Shown piece by piece: positions 9,389 through 18,188 of a stretch of DNA of 64,000 bases (position 1 is the first letter of the stretch; every line of letters starts with the position of its first letter). Source of the stretch: Luteococcus sp038433155 (GTDB lineage: Bacteria > Actinomycetota > Actinomycetes > Propionibacteriales > Propionibacteriaceae). The stretch is from assembly GCF_038433155.1 (NCBI RefSeq), contig NZ_JBCDMW010000029.1, positions 58,475-122,474 on the forward strand, in the 5' to 3' direction. The notes under the pieces were generated by a model that was not told the DNA's origin, did no database searches, and worked only from the letters and a program-made list of their open reading frames with translations. A program made the position numbers and the translations under genes.

Positions 9389-9646
9389 ATGGCTGAGCTG
9401 CTGACCCTGATCACGGAGGCCGAGGATGGAGTCCTCGGCTGGCAGGAGCGTGCCCTGTGTGCGCAGACCGACCCCGAGGCCTTCTTCCCGGAGAAGGGCG
9501 GATCCACCAGGGAGGCCAAGAAGGTCTGCCAGACCTGCGAGGTGAAGGCGGAGTGCCTGGAGTACGCGCTGGGCAATGACGAGCGGTTCGGCATCTGGGG
9601 CGGTCTGAGCGAGCGGGAACGTCGCAAGCTGAAGCGCCGCGCCTGA
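9389..9646 (+). CDS. whiB2: WhiB-family iron-sulfur transcription factor, WhiB2/WhmD type
   Basis: Small 85-aa [4Fe-4S] regulator. The four cluster cysteines are at 24, 47, 50 and 56 (C-x22-C-x2-C-x5-C), followed by the GIWGG turn at 68-72 and a basic ERERRKLKRR tail for DNA contact. In mycobacteria WhiB2 (WhmD) is needed for septation and division. GAGAGGA at 9374-9380 is a good Shine-Dalgarno, unlike many neighbouring genes. The 183-bp upstream gap is AT-richer near 9290-9300 and probably carries the promoter. Confidence 0.93.
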   Translation: MAELLTLITEAEDGVLGWQERALCAQTDPEAFFPEKGGSTREAKKVCQTCEVKAECLEYALGNDERFGIWGGLSERERRKLKRRA

Positions 9647-9710
9647 GACCATGACATGGTGATGGCATGACCTTGCACAGCCCCACCACCACCGGGACGG
9701 GTTGAGCGCA

Positions 9711-12674
9711 ATGACCACTCCCCAACCGGAGGACGAGGCCCCGGGCCACGTCGCCCCCGATCCGGTGCAGGACTGGTCCTGGGCTCACCAGCCGGACGCA
9801 ACCGACCCCCGAACGGTTGATCCGGCAGGCGTGGCCGCGGTGCTGGTGGTGCACAATGCCGATGCCTGGCTGGGCCGCAGCCTCGCGGCCCTGACCGCGC
9901 TGGATCCGCGACCCCACGTGCTGGCCGTCGACAATGGTTCCAGCGACGGCTCCGCCGACCTCCTGGCCGAGGCGCTGGCCGACGGCCGGATCGACGGGCT
10001 GATCCCGGGCCGGGCCGAGGACGGCTTCGGTGCCGCCGTCGCCCGCGCCGAGGCCGAGCTGGACCCACAGGTCGGGTGGCTCTGGCTGCTGCACGATGAT
10101 CTGGAGCCCCGCCCGGATGCCCTCGCCCGGCTGTTGCTGGCGGCCGAGGAGGGACAGGACGTGGCCGACGGGGATTCCGCCCGGCCGGTGGGCGTCGTCG
10201 TCCCCAAGCTGCTGCAACCCCGCCGTCGCAACCATCCCGACCGGATCAGCGAGCTGGGGCAGACCATCTCCCGCACCGGGGAGCGGGTGCTCACCGTCGA
10301 ACCGGGGGACCTGGACCAGGACCAGCTGCCGTCCGGCGAAGTGCTGGGCGCCTCCACCGCCGGCCTGCTGGTCAGCCGCGAGGCCTGGCGGCGGCTGGGT
10401 GGGATGAGCCCGCAGTTGCCGCTCTTCCGCGACGGGATGGACCTGGGCTGGCGGGCCCAGCGCGCCGGCTACCGGGTGCTGACCTGCCCGGATGCCGCCC
10501 TGTACCACCGTCGGGCCGGCCGCAACTGGGACCGCACCAGCGCCCTGGCCGGCAATCCGGCCCGCGCCGACCGGCTGTTCGGGATGCGGCTGGTGGCCGC
10601 CCACGCCCGGGTTCCGGCGCTGGCCGTGGTCCGGCTGGTGCTGCACAGCATGCTGGTGGCGCTGGGCCACCTGCTGGGCAAGGCTCCCCGTCAGGCCGCC
10701 GATGCCCTGGGCAGTGCCTGGGACCTGGCCCGGACCGGGGCCGCCACCACGTCGCTGCGAGACGAGATCCGCTCCGCCCCCGGCCAGCGGGAGGTGACCG
10801 CCCTGCGGCCGCGGCGCAGCCGGATGGTGCGGCTGCGCGCGGACCAGGCGGCCGGCTGGGTGGCCGACCGGCTGCTGCCGGAACGTGAGGGCGAGACCAG
10901 CCTGGACGAGTTGACCGCCGACGCCGCCGACCAGCGCAACAGCCGGCGCCCGCTCCTGGTGCCGGCCGCCATGACCGTCGTGGTGCTGCTCAGCCTGGTG
11001 GCCGGGCGACGCCTGTTCGGGATGGGGTCCTTGGCCGGGCCCGCGCTGGCCCCCGCACCGGAGACCCTGTCCGGGGCCTGGGATGTGTGGCTGCGCACCC
11101 CGCCGGGGGAGTGGGCCAATGCCGGCTGGCTGGGGCTTGGCGCGGTGGGGTCCACCCTTGCCCTGGGCCGGCCGGACTGGTTCGCCACCTTGGCCCAGTT
11201 GCTGGCCGTCCCCGTGGCCGCCGGCGCCAGCCTGCCGCTGTGGCGACGCCTGTTGCCGCGTGGCAAGCAGTGGCGACGCGTGCTGCTGGCCCTGTTGTGG
11301 GGGCTGGCCCAGCCGCTGGTGGGGGTCACCGGCGGCGGATCCCCCGGGGCGCTGCTGGTGGCCTGCCTGGCGCCGCTGGCCGCCAGCGCCTGGCTGGACT
11401 GGCGACGCCAGGAAGCCGAGGGTGCGGAGGCCCTGCGGGCGCCGGCCCGCTATGCGCTGTGGGGTGGCTTGGCCTGCCTGGCTGTCCCGGTGCTGTGGTT
11501 CGCCGTGGCGGTTGGTGCGCTGGTGGCCGGCACCGGCCGACGCGCGGTGGACCTGCGCGGCATCCTGGTGGCCTTGCTGGGCCCCCTGGCCCTGCTGGCG
11601 CCCTGGGGACACCGGCTGATGACCGAACCGGTCCGCTGGTTCACCACCACCGATCCGCTGCTGGCCGGTAGCACCATGGCGGCGCTGCCGGGGTGGGGCA
11701 ACACCCCGTGGTGGTTGCTGCTGCCGGCCGGGCTGCTGCTGTGGGGGCTGGCCGGCTGGGCGCTGCTGGGCCGGTCCGGCGCGCGCCCGGCTCCCGTGGG
11801 ACGTCGTGCTGGCGCCCATGCCGTGCCGCAGCCCGGGCCGGGCACCGAGGGCCTGTGGCTGGCGCTGGCCGCCGCCCTGTGCACCTTCCTGGGGCTGTTC
11901 GCGGGGCGCAATCGGCTGACCCTGGATGGCACCGCGGTGCACCCGGACCCGCAGGTCTGGCTGCTGCTGGCCGTGCTGCTGCTGCTCTGCCTGACCAGCA
12001 ACCTGCTGGCCCGCTCCCCGGCGCTGCGCCAACCCGCCCCGATCCTGCTGTGCCTGGTGCTGGCCATCCAGGCCGGCTGGTGGCTGAGCGGCGCCGGCGC
12101 CCCGGTGCATCGTCAGGCCAGCGCCCTGCCCGCCAACATCACCGCCGTGCAACACACCACCCGGGCCACCCGGGCGCTGCTGGTGGAAGCCTCCAGCCAG
12201 CCCGTGCGGTGGTCGATCACCGCCGCCGACCAGCCCCGGTGGGGCAGCGCGGAGTTCCCCGTAGTGCCCGACGCGCGGCAGCGTGCCACCGCCCAGGCCC
12301 TGGCCACCAGTCTGGCCGAAGGTCGCGGCTCGGACGCGCTGGCCCAGCAGGCCCGGGAACTGGGGATCGGGCACCTGTGGCTGAGGGGAGCCAGCCCGGA
12401 CGCCGTGGCCGCCGTCTCCGACAGCCCCGGGCTGGGGCCGGCCGAGGACCGGGGGGAGGCTCACAGCTGGACCGTCACCGGCCTGGTCAGCCGCACCCCG
12501 GCCACCGAGTGGTTTGGTCCGCGACGCTGGTGGCCCGCCGCCGCCCTGTTCGCGACCCTGGCGGTGCTGCTGGTACTGGCAGCGCCCTCCTCGGCGGGGG
12601 ACCAGGGGCCCCGACGGGCCGCCGTCGAGCGCTCCGGACGCACCCCCAGACACCGCGCGGGAGGAAACCAATGA
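9711..12674 (+). CDS. large polytopic family 2 glycosyltransferase
   Basis: Protein of 987 aa. A cytoplasmic GT2 domain occupies about residues 30-280, with VLVVHNADAWLGRSL, the AVDNGSSDGS signature, LLHDDLEP, and an acceptor-site RDGMDLGWRAQRAGY. It is followed by roughly 600 residues holding about a dozen membrane helices and a periplasmic C-terminal part. Such fusions transfer sugars to lipid-linked glycans at the membrane. ATG 9711 is preferred over an in-frame TTG at 9702. The stop overlaps the next ATG (ATGA), so it is in an operon with the DUF5719 gene. Confidence 0.85.
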   Translation: MTTPQPEDEAPGHVAPDPVQDWSWAHQPDATDPRTVDPAGVAAVLVVHNADAWLGRSLAALTALDPRPHVLAVDNGSSDGSADLLAEALADGRIDGLIPGRAEDGFGAAVARAEAELDPQVGWLWLLHDDLEPRPDALARLLLAAEEGQDVADGDSARPVGVVVPKLLQPRRRNHPDRISELGQTISRTGERVLTVEPGDLDQDQLPSGEVLGASTAGLLVSREAWRRLGGMSPQLPLFRDGMDLGWRAQRAGYRVLTCPDAALYHRRAGRNWDRTSALAGNPARADRLFGMRLVAAHARVPALAVVRLVLHSMLVALGHLLGKAPRQAADALGSAWDLARTGAATTSLRDEIRSAPGQREVTALRPRRSRMVRLRADQAAGWVADRLLPEREGETSLDELTADAADQRNSRRPLLVPAAMTVVVLLSLVAGRRLFGMGSLAGPALAPAPETLSGAWDVWLRTPPGEWANAGWLGLGAVGSTLALGRPDWFATLAQLLAVPVAAGASLPLWRRLLPRGKQWRRVLLALLWGLAQPLVGVTGGGSPGALLVACLAPLAASAWLDWRRQEAEGAEALRAPARYALWGGLACLAVPVLWFAVAVGALVAGTGRRAVDLRGILVALLGPLALLAPWGHRLMTEPVRWFTTTDPLLAGSTMAALPGWGNTPWWLLLPAGLLLWGLAGWALLGRSGARPAPVGRRAGAHAVPQPGPGTEGLWLALAAALCTFLGLFAGRNRLTLDGTAVHPDPQVWLLLAVLLLLCLTSNLLARSPALRQPAPILLCLVLAIQAGWWLSGAGAPVHRQASALPANITAVQHTTRATRALLVEASSQPVRWSITAADQPRWGSAEFPVVPDARQRATAQALATSLAEGRGSDALAQQARELGIGHLWLRGASPDAVAAVSDSPGLGPAEDRGEAHSWTVTGLVSRTPATEWFGPRRWWPAAALFATLAVLLVLAAPSSAGDQGPRRAAVERSGRTPRHRAGGNQ

Positions 12675-13966
12675 CCGCCGCACGTGACCTTCTGCCCGCC
12701 GTCGGGGTCTTGCTCACCGCCGCCGGGCTGACAGTGGCTGCCCTGACTGTGCCGCCACTGAGCACGGGCGCCGATGGGGCGCCGGGGGCGGGTGGCAGCC
12801 AGAGCCTTGCGCCGCAGCCGAGCACCCACGCCCTGGCCTGCCCCAGCGCGCCGCCGGGGCAGAGCGCCGCGCAGCTGCTGGACAACTCCGCCTCCGCCGA
12901 GAAGGTGGCGGTGGGCCACGTGGGCAACGACGTGGCGGCTGCCGCCCGGCTGCTGCCGGCCGGCCAGCACCAGGCCGTCGGCGGGGTGTGGCTGACGGGG
13001 GCGCCCCGGGCCGATGTCAGCTGGTGGGGGCCGTGCCTGCCGGGGGCAGCGGACCAGCTGGTGCAGCTGGCCAACCCCACGGGTGCCAAGCTCCTGCTGG
13101 CCAATCCCGGCGCCAGCGACGCCCGGGTGGACCTCACCCTGTACGGCGCGCAGGGGCCGGTCAGGGCCATCGGGACCTCCGGGATCACGGTGCCGGCCGG
13201 CGCCCAGCAACTGGTGCCGATCTCCGTCCAGGCGCCCGCCGGGAAGCCCGTCGGGGCCCGGATCGTCGCCTCCCAGGGGCGGGTGGCGGCCTGGGCGATG
13301 GTGGACGACGGCGGCGGGGCCGACTACCTGCCCGCAGCCACGGTACTGGGCAGCCAGGTGCTGCCCGCGGTGCCGATGGGGGGCACCAGTCAGGTGCTGC
13401 TCACCAACCCGGGGGAGCAGCGGTCCACGGTGAAGCTCACCGCGCACGGTCGGCGCGGCGCCTTCCAGCCGACGGGCGCCGCCGAGACCATCGTCGAGCC
13501 CGGCAGCACGGTGCTGGCCGATGTCAGCCGCTCCTTCGCGGGGGAGGTGGGCTCGCTGAGCCTGGCCTCCGACCAGCCGGTGGCCGCCAGCCTGTGGTCC
13601 CGGGTGGGCAAGGACCTGGCCCTGGCCCCGGGCATGCCGCTGCTGGGCGGCGGTGAGCTGGTGCTGCCGGCCGCGGCGACGGTGATCCTGACCAATCCCG
13701 CCGGGGCTGACCAGCAGGTGCAGGTCCGCCAGAGCGACGGCAGCCAGAAGGAGTGGACGGTGCCCGGTGGTGGGGTGGTGACCATCGAGCCCCAGCCGAC
13801 CACCGGCCAACCCGGGACGGCGGCACCCGGGCTGATCCGATTCACGGGTGGCCAGGTGGCCGCGGGAGCCGTGGTGACCGGCGCGGGCACCAGTCTGGTG
13901 CCGGCGCAGGGGGCCGCCGCGGCGCGCGGGGACTCGACCCTGCGGCAGGACCCGGCGCTGCGCTGA
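12671..13966 (+). CDS. DUF5719 family secreted/anchored protein
   Basis: Protein of 431 aa with a single hydrophobic N-terminal segment (about residues 8-30) that acts as signal or anchor, then an extracellular beta-rich region without recognisable catalytic motifs. DUF5719 proteins regularly follow the big glycosyltransferase at whiB2 loci in actinobacteria. The start overlaps the upstream stop by 4 bp. The role is unknown; the tight coupling suggests it works with the glycosyltransferase outside the membrane. Confidence 0.72.
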   Translation: MTAARDLLPAVGVLLTAAGLTVAALTVPPLSTGADGAPGAGGSQSLAPQPSTHALACPSAPPGQSAAQLLDNSASAEKVAVGHVGNDVAAAARLLPAGQHQAVGGVWLTGAPRADVSWWGPCLPGAADQLVQLANPTGAKLLLANPGASDARVDLTLYGAQGPVRAIGTSGITVPAGAQQLVPISVQAPAGKPVGARIVASQGRVAAWAMVDDGGGADYLPAATVLGSQVLPAVPMGGTSQVLLTNPGEQRSTVKLTAHGRRGAFQPTGAAETIVEPGSTVLADVSRSFAGEVGSLSLASDQPVAASLWSRVGKDLALAPGMPLLGGGELVLPAAATVILTNPAGADQQVQVRQSDGSQKEWTVPGGGVVTIEPQPTTGQPGTAAPGLIRFTGGQVAAGAVVTGAGTSLVPAQGAAAARGDSTLRQDPALR

Positions 13967-13996
13967 ACCCGCCGGCGCTGCGCTGAGCCCGGCCGC

Positions 13997-14431
13997 TCAG
14001 TCCTCGTCGTCCAAGGAGGGGTCGATGTCCCGGACATGCTGGGCGGTCAGGGCCGCCAACTGTTCCACCAGCGTGCGGTGGACCAGTTCCCGCAGCTCGG
14101 AACGGGTACTGGCGCGGTGCTCCAAGGGACGTCGGTAGACCACGATCTGGGCCGGCCGCAGGCTGGTGGCCTCGACGCAGACCGCCAGCGGCACCCGGTC
14201 ACCGCTCCACATGGTGGCCAGGTAGGGCACCTCCTCGACGCCCACGTCCACCCCGTCCAGCCCGCCCGGATAGGTGTCGGCAATCCGGGCGAGGGCATCG
14301 GTGACGGCCTCGGTGAAGAACTCCTGCCGGCTCACCCCGCGACGCAGCGGCACCTGCCGTCCGGTCAGGGCATTGGGCAGGGCGATCGGCCCGCGAAGGC
14401 CCCGGTCATGGCGGTCACGTCGGCGAGGCAT
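13997..14431 (-). CDS. zincin-like metallopeptidase family protein (Rv3259-like), degenerate active site
   Basis: Protein of 144 aa resembling the minimal zincin family found beside DUF3499 in actinobacteria. It has the N-terminal basic tail, the GVDVGVEEVP core and the IVVYRRPLEHRA strand. The position of the HExxH zinc motif reads VHRTLVEQLA, so the second histidine and the catalytic Glu are not in place; protease activity is unlikely. ATG 14431 was chosen over an in-frame start at 14515 because the longer form would overlap the divergent gene. TACAGT lies 6 nt upstream (14438-14443). Confidence 0.75.
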   Translation of the reverse strand: MPRRRDRHDRGLRGPIALPNALTGRQVPLRRGVSRQEFFTEAVTDALARIADTYPGGLDGVDVGVEEVPYLATMWSGDRVPLAVCVEATSLRPAQIVVYRRPLEHRASTRSELRELVHRTLVEQLAALTAQHVRDIDPSLDDED

Positions 14432-14437
14432 GGCGCC

Positions 14438-14450
14438 ACTGTAGTACCCT
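14438..14450. promoter_or_regulatory. back-to-back leaderless promoters
   Basis: Two -10-like hexamers face opposite ways within 13 bp. TACAGT (minus strand, 14438-14443) is 6 nt from the ATG at 14431. TACCCT (plus strand, 14445-14450) is 6 nt from the GTG at 14457. Only 25 bp separate the two start codons, so both transcripts would start at or near their start codons. Confidence 0.55.
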
Positions 14451-14456
14451 CGCCCG

Positions 14457-14855
14457 GTGGCCCTGAGACGCTGTACGAAGACCGGTTGCGGTAGTGCCGC
14501 CGTCGCCACCCTCACCTATGTGTACGCCGATTCCACCGCGGTGCTGGGCCCCCTGGCCCCGGAGCACGTGCCTGGCAGCTACCACCTGTGCGTGCAGCAC
14601 TGCCGGGACCTCTCGGCCCCCCGCGGCTGGGAGGTGATCCGGCTGCCCGGGGCGGGTCAGCCCGTCGCGCTACCCGCCGACGACGATGACCTGCTGGCCC
14701 TGGCCAATGCCGTGCGGGAGGTGGGCACTCTCCCGGAGGAGGTGCCGCTCGTCGCGCCGCAGCAGCAGCCCGTACCCGATGACGAGGCGCAGGTGGTGGT
14801 GCTGGCGCAGAAGCGGCACCTGCGGATGATCGGCGACGTCGACGGCCGCCGCTAG
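14457..14855 (+). CDS. DUF3499 family protein
   Basis: Actinobacterial protein of 132 aa. It begins with the conserved RRCTKTGCG segment and carries a second Cys/His group near YHLCVQHC, so a zinc-knuckle fold is likely. Function is unknown; it is conserved next to whiB2 and mannose genes in mycobacteria (Rv3258c position). The GTG start at 14457 follows TACCCT by 6 nt and lacks a Shine-Dalgarno. The C-terminal third is low complexity. Confidence 0.85.
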   Translation: MALRRCTKTGCGSAAVATLTYVYADSTAVLGPLAPEHVPGSYHLCVQHCRDLSAPRGWEVIRLPGAGQPVALPADDDDLLALANAVREVGTLPEEVPLVAPQQQPVPDDEAQVVVLAQKRHLRMIGDVDGRR

Positions 14856-14915
14856 GGCCATAGACTGGCCCAGCCGGCCCGAACCTGCGGGCGCCCAGCC
14901 ACGACGGAGACCAAC

Positions 14916-15110
14916 ATGCCCGACCAGATGGAACTGTCGCCCACGTTCCTGGAGATTGCCGCCTGCCCGGCCTGCCACAGCAAGTTCGCCGTCGACTATG
15001 ACCGGCATGAGCTGGAGTGCACCAACAATGCTTGCCGCCTGGCCTTCCCGGTGCGCGACGGGATTCCGGTGCTGCTGATCGACGAGGCGCGCCGACCCGA
15101 GGGCAAGTGA
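14916..15110 (+). CDS. Trm112-like zinc-binding protein
   Basis: Small protein of 64 aa. CPAC near residue 18 and a lone Cys pair around LECTNNAC, followed by the FPVRDGIPVLLIDEAR strand, define the Trm112/YcaR family. Eukaryotic Trm112 activates methyltransferases; bacterial members are of uncertain role. It lies 3 bp upstream of the SIS-like gene. In mycobacteria a phosphomannomutase gene usually sits near here; it is absent from this window. Confidence 0.88.
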   Translation: MPDQMELSPTFLEIAACPACHSKFAVDYDRHELECTNNACRLAFPVRDGIPVLLIDEARRPEGK

Positions 15111-15113
15111 CCC

Positions 15114-16160
15114 GTGGCCGCGCCCGCCTTCGACGACAGCCGGTTGGATGACCCGGTGGCCCTGCAGGCCATCGACGACCAGCTGCGCCAGCTGGCCTCC
15201 GCCGGTGCCCGGGTGCGGGTGCTGGGCGACGCCGCCCGCCCCGCCGACCCCGCCTGGCTGGAGGTCCGGCCGCGGGGAGTGGTGGCGCTGGGCGCCGAGG
15301 CGCGGCTGGTGCGGGCCATGCTGGAGCCGGTCTGCCCGGTGCCCTTCGTCGCCTGGCCGGCCGGCGGCCTGCCCGGCTGGGTTGGCCCCCTGGACCTGGT
15401 GGTGGTGCTGGCCAGCGAGGGCAGCGAGCCCGACCTGATGGGCACGGTGGCCGAGGCGGTGCGCCGCGGCGCCCTGCTGCAGGTGGCCGCCAACCCGGAT
15501 TCGCCGATCGCCGAGCGGGCGGCCTCCCGCAACACCTTCGTCCTGCCCACCGGCCACAGCGACCCGCTGGCCACCGTCGTGGTCACCCTGGAAGTGCTGC
15601 ACCAGCTGGGCTTGGGGCCGGCCGTCAGCCACCAACGGGTTGCCGACCAGGCGGACCTGGTGGCCGAACAGTGCTCACCCCACCGGGACCTGGCGCAGAA
15701 CCCGGCCAAGGACCTGGCCGTCGCCCTGGCCGAGGCCCAGCCGCTGGTCTGGGGCGGTTCCGTGCTGGCCGCGCGGGCGGCCCGTCGGATCGCCGAGGCC
15801 CTGCGTCGGGCCAGCGGCCGGCCGGCCCTGGCCGCCGACGCGAGTGCGCTGTTGCCGGTGCTGGAGGCCTGCCAGCCGCGCGATCCCTTCCGCGATCCCT
15901 TCGACGAGGAGAGCGCCACCCTGCCCGGTGTGTTGCTGCTGGTGGACGACGGGGTCCTGGACGAGCGGGTGCGACGGGAGCGCGGCCAACTGGTCAGCGC
16001 CGCCGAACGGCACGGGGTGCGGGTCTGCGAGATCGGCTCGGGCACCGCGGAATCGCTGTCCTCCCTGGACCGGTACGTGGAGCTGCTGCAACGGGGCCGC
16101 TATGCCGCCAGCTACCTGGCGCTGGGGCTGGCCGAGAACGAGGGGAGTATCCCGCGATGA
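15114..16160 (+). CDS. SIS-domain phosphosugar isomerase-like protein
   Basis: Protein of 348 aa matching the SIS-like protein that precedes manA in mycobacteria (Rv3256c position). It has an N-terminal Rossmann-like half with VVALGAEARLVRAML and a C-terminal half with LVWGGSVLAARAARRIAEAL. The family resembles bifunctional phosphoglucose/phosphomannose isomerases, but the catalytic residues cannot be confirmed by eye. The GTG start is 3 bp after the Trm112-like stop, and the end overlaps aroQ by 4 bp, so the three are one transcription unit. Confidence 0.75.
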   Translation: MAAPAFDDSRLDDPVALQAIDDQLRQLASAGARVRVLGDAARPADPAWLEVRPRGVVALGAEARLVRAMLEPVCPVPFVAWPAGGLPGWVGPLDLVVVLASEGSEPDLMGTVAEAVRRGALLQVAANPDSPIAERAASRNTFVLPTGHSDPLATVVVTLEVLHQLGLGPAVSHQRVADQADLVAEQCSPHRDLAQNPAKDLAVALAEAQPLVWGGSVLAARAARRIAEALRRASGRPALAADASALLPVLEACQPRDPFRDPFDEESATLPGVLLLVDDGVLDERVRRERGQLVSAAERHGVRVCEIGSGTAESLSSLDRYVELLQRGRYAASYLALGLAENEGSIPR

Positions 16161-16582
16161 AGGTACTGGTGTTGAACGGTGTGAACCTGGGTCGGCTGGG
16201 CAAGCGCCAGCCGGAGGTCTACGGCGCCACCACCCACGCCCAACTGGCCCAGCGGCTGGTGGCCGTGGGCGCCGACCTGGGGTTGACGGTGGAGGTGCGC
16301 CAGACCGACGTCGAGGCGGAGATGATCGGCTGGCTGCACGAGGCGGCCGATTCCCAGACCCCGGTGGTGCTCAACCCGGCCGCCTGGACCCACTACTCGA
16401 TTGCCCTGGCCGACGCCGTGGTGCAGGTGCCCCGGGTGATTGAGGTGCACATCAGCAATGTGCACGCCCGGGAGGACTTCCGTCGCCACAGCGTGGTCAC
16501 GCCGTATGCCGAGGGTGTGATCGCCGGGCTGGGGCTCGGCGGCTATGAACTGGCGCTGCGCCACCTGGCCGTCACCTCCTGA
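16157..16582 (+). CDS. aroQ: type II 3-dehydroquinate dehydratase
   Basis: Shikimate-pathway enzyme of 141 aa, dehydrates 3-dehydroquinate. Family motifs are VLNGVNLGRLGKRQPEVYG (with the flexible-loop Arg and Tyr), LNPAAWTHYSIALADA and EVHISN followed by the HSVV active-site His. The length is usual for this dodecameric class. Four bp overlap with the SIS-like gene indicates coupled translation, although the pathways are unrelated. Confidence 0.94.
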   Translation: MKVLVLNGVNLGRLGKRQPEVYGATTHAQLAQRLVAVGADLGLTVEVRQTDVEAEMIGWLHEAADSQTPVVLNPAAWTHYSIALADAVVQVPRVIEVHISNVHAREDFRRHSVVTPYAEGVIAGLGLGGYELALRHLAVTS

Positions 16583-16793
16583 ACCCTCGCCCACGGTCCC
16601 GGGCCCGCAACCCCGGTCCCTGGGCTGGTCGGACACGTTCCCGAGCTGGTCGAAGCCACGTTCCCCGAGGTGGTCGAGGGGCGGCTCCGGGGTCCGAAGC
16701 ACGTCCGATCCCTGAGCGCGTCGAAGGGGTCCGGCCCCGGCGCGGCGGCCACGACCCTTGGTTCCATGCAGGTCGTCATGGTTGACTGCCGCC
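16583..16793. repeat. intergenic stretch with GAGCTGGTCGA-type dispersed repeats
   Basis: No gene seen. It holds several degenerate copies of a short unit (GAGCTGGTCGAAG, GAGGTGGTCGAGG, GAGCGCGTCGAAG) related to those at 24.8, 45.0 and 53.3 kb. The promoter of the following secreted protein must lie near its right end. Confidence 0.5.
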
Positions 16794-18062
16794 ATGGCCG
16801 AGAATTTCCCCCGATTCCTGGGCGCCGACCCGCGCGGTGCCGCCCTCACCCGTCGCTCCCTGTTGGGCGGCGCTGGCGCCGCGGCGCTGCTGCTGGCGTC
16901 CGATCTCTCGTCGGCCCAGGCGGCCGGCAGCCGGACCAGCTCGCTGGCCCGATTCACCGGGATCCGGTTCGGCGTCACCCGCCGCCGCAGCTACCGCGAC
17001 CCGCACGCCGGGCGCACCCTCACCCATGACGTGTCCACCTGGCGCAGCCGCCCGACCCTGACCGGGCTGGCCGCCACCCAGCTGGTCGCCTCCTGGAGCG
17101 CCTCGACCCCGCCGGGAACCGCCGTGCGGATCCAGCTGCGGGCACGCTCCCGCTCCGGCGCGTGGTCCCGCTGGTTCACGATGGGGCTGTGGGCCTCGTC
17201 GGCGGCCTCGGCCACCACCCCCACCCGCACCAGCGTCAATGACCAGTCCGACGCCATCGCCCGGGTCAGCACCGACACGCTTAAGGCCCAGTCCGGGGTG
17301 ACCATCGACGCCTTCCAGGTGCAGCTGGAGCTGATGCGGCCGCCCGGCACCCGGCTGGCGCCCAAGGTCTGGCAGGTCTGCGTCGCCTCCTCGACGACGC
17401 CGGCCAGCACCACCCCGGTCAGCCCGGCCGGCGTGGCCCGCGGGGTCAACCTGGCGGTGCCCGCCTACAGCCAGATGCTGCACGTGGGCCACTACCCGCA
17501 GTGGAATGGCGGGGGAGAGGCGTGGTGCTCCGCGGCGTCGACGGCGATGGTGCTGGACTACTGGAAGGTGGGTCCCACCGCCACCGAGACCGCGTGGGTG
17601 CGGCCCACCCCGCACACCAATCCACAGGTGGAGCAGGTGGTGCGCGGCGTCTGGGATGCCGGCTACCAGGGGACGGGAAACTGGCCGTTCAACGTGGCCT
17701 ACGCCTCGGCCCGCGGCCTGACCGGCTTCGTCACCCGGCTGCGCAGCCTGAATGAGGCCGAGCGCTTCCTCAAGGCCGGCATCCCGCTGGTGGTTTCCAC
17801 CAGCTTCAGCCGGAGCCAGCTGACCGGCGCGGGCTTCGGCACCAATGGGCACCTGATGGTGATCCGCGGCTTCGACGACGCCGGGAATGTCCGGGTCAAT
17901 GATCCGGCGTCGGGCATGCAGGCCAGCAATGGGCTGGTGCCCCGCACCTACAACCGCGCCCAGTTCGAGTCGGCCTGGGGCCGCAGCGGCGGGCTCACCT
18001 ACGTGATGCACCCCTTCGGCCGGGCGCTGCCCGCCCGTCCCGCCGGGCTGGCCGCCTGGTGA
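16794..18062 (+). CDS. Tat-exported C39-like cysteine peptidase family protein
   Basis: Protein of 422 aa. It starts with a twin-arginine signal (RRSLL at 20-24, hydrophobic core to about residue 44, AQAAG cleavage region). A beta-rich middle part with RIQLRARSRSGAWSRWF follows. A C-terminal peptidase C39_2-like domain has the candidate nucleophile in EAWCSAAS, the His in GTNGHLMVIRGF and a following VNDPAS. Likely a secreted peptidase or amide hydrolase acting at the wall. Upstream in-frame starts exist but ATG 16794 gives the best signal peptide. Confidence 0.83.
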   Translation: MAENFPRFLGADPRGAALTRRSLLGGAGAAALLLASDLSSAQAAGSRTSSLARFTGIRFGVTRRRSYRDPHAGRTLTHDVSTWRSRPTLTGLAATQLVASWSASTPPGTAVRIQLRARSRSGAWSRWFTMGLWASSAASATTPTRTSVNDQSDAIARVSTDTLKAQSGVTIDAFQVQLELMRPPGTRLAPKVWQVCVASSTTPASTTPVSPAGVARGVNLAVPAYSQMLHVGHYPQWNGGGEAWCSAASTAMVLDYWKVGPTATETAWVRPTPHTNPQVEQVVRGVWDAGYQGTGNWPFNVAYASARGLTGFVTRLRSLNEAERFLKAGIPLVVSTSFSRSQLTGAGFGTNGHLMVIRGFDDAGNVRVNDPASGMQASNGLVPRTYNRAQFESAWGRSGGLTYVMHPFGRALPARPAGLAAW

Positions 18063-18188
18063 GGCATGTCGTGAGCCAGATCGCCTGACACCTGCAAGTC
18101 CTTTCACCAGCCGGTGGACTGCCCTTGCTCCGGTGAGACGCTCCCGGGAGACCCGGCCGGCGCGTGTCCTGCGGGCTACGCTCGGGTC

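Noticed and set aside
9411..12683. 1090-aa open frame on the minus strand
   Set aside because: It is the antisense shadow of the membrane glycosyltransferase; the composition is Gly/Gln/Pro/Arg-rich with no domain.
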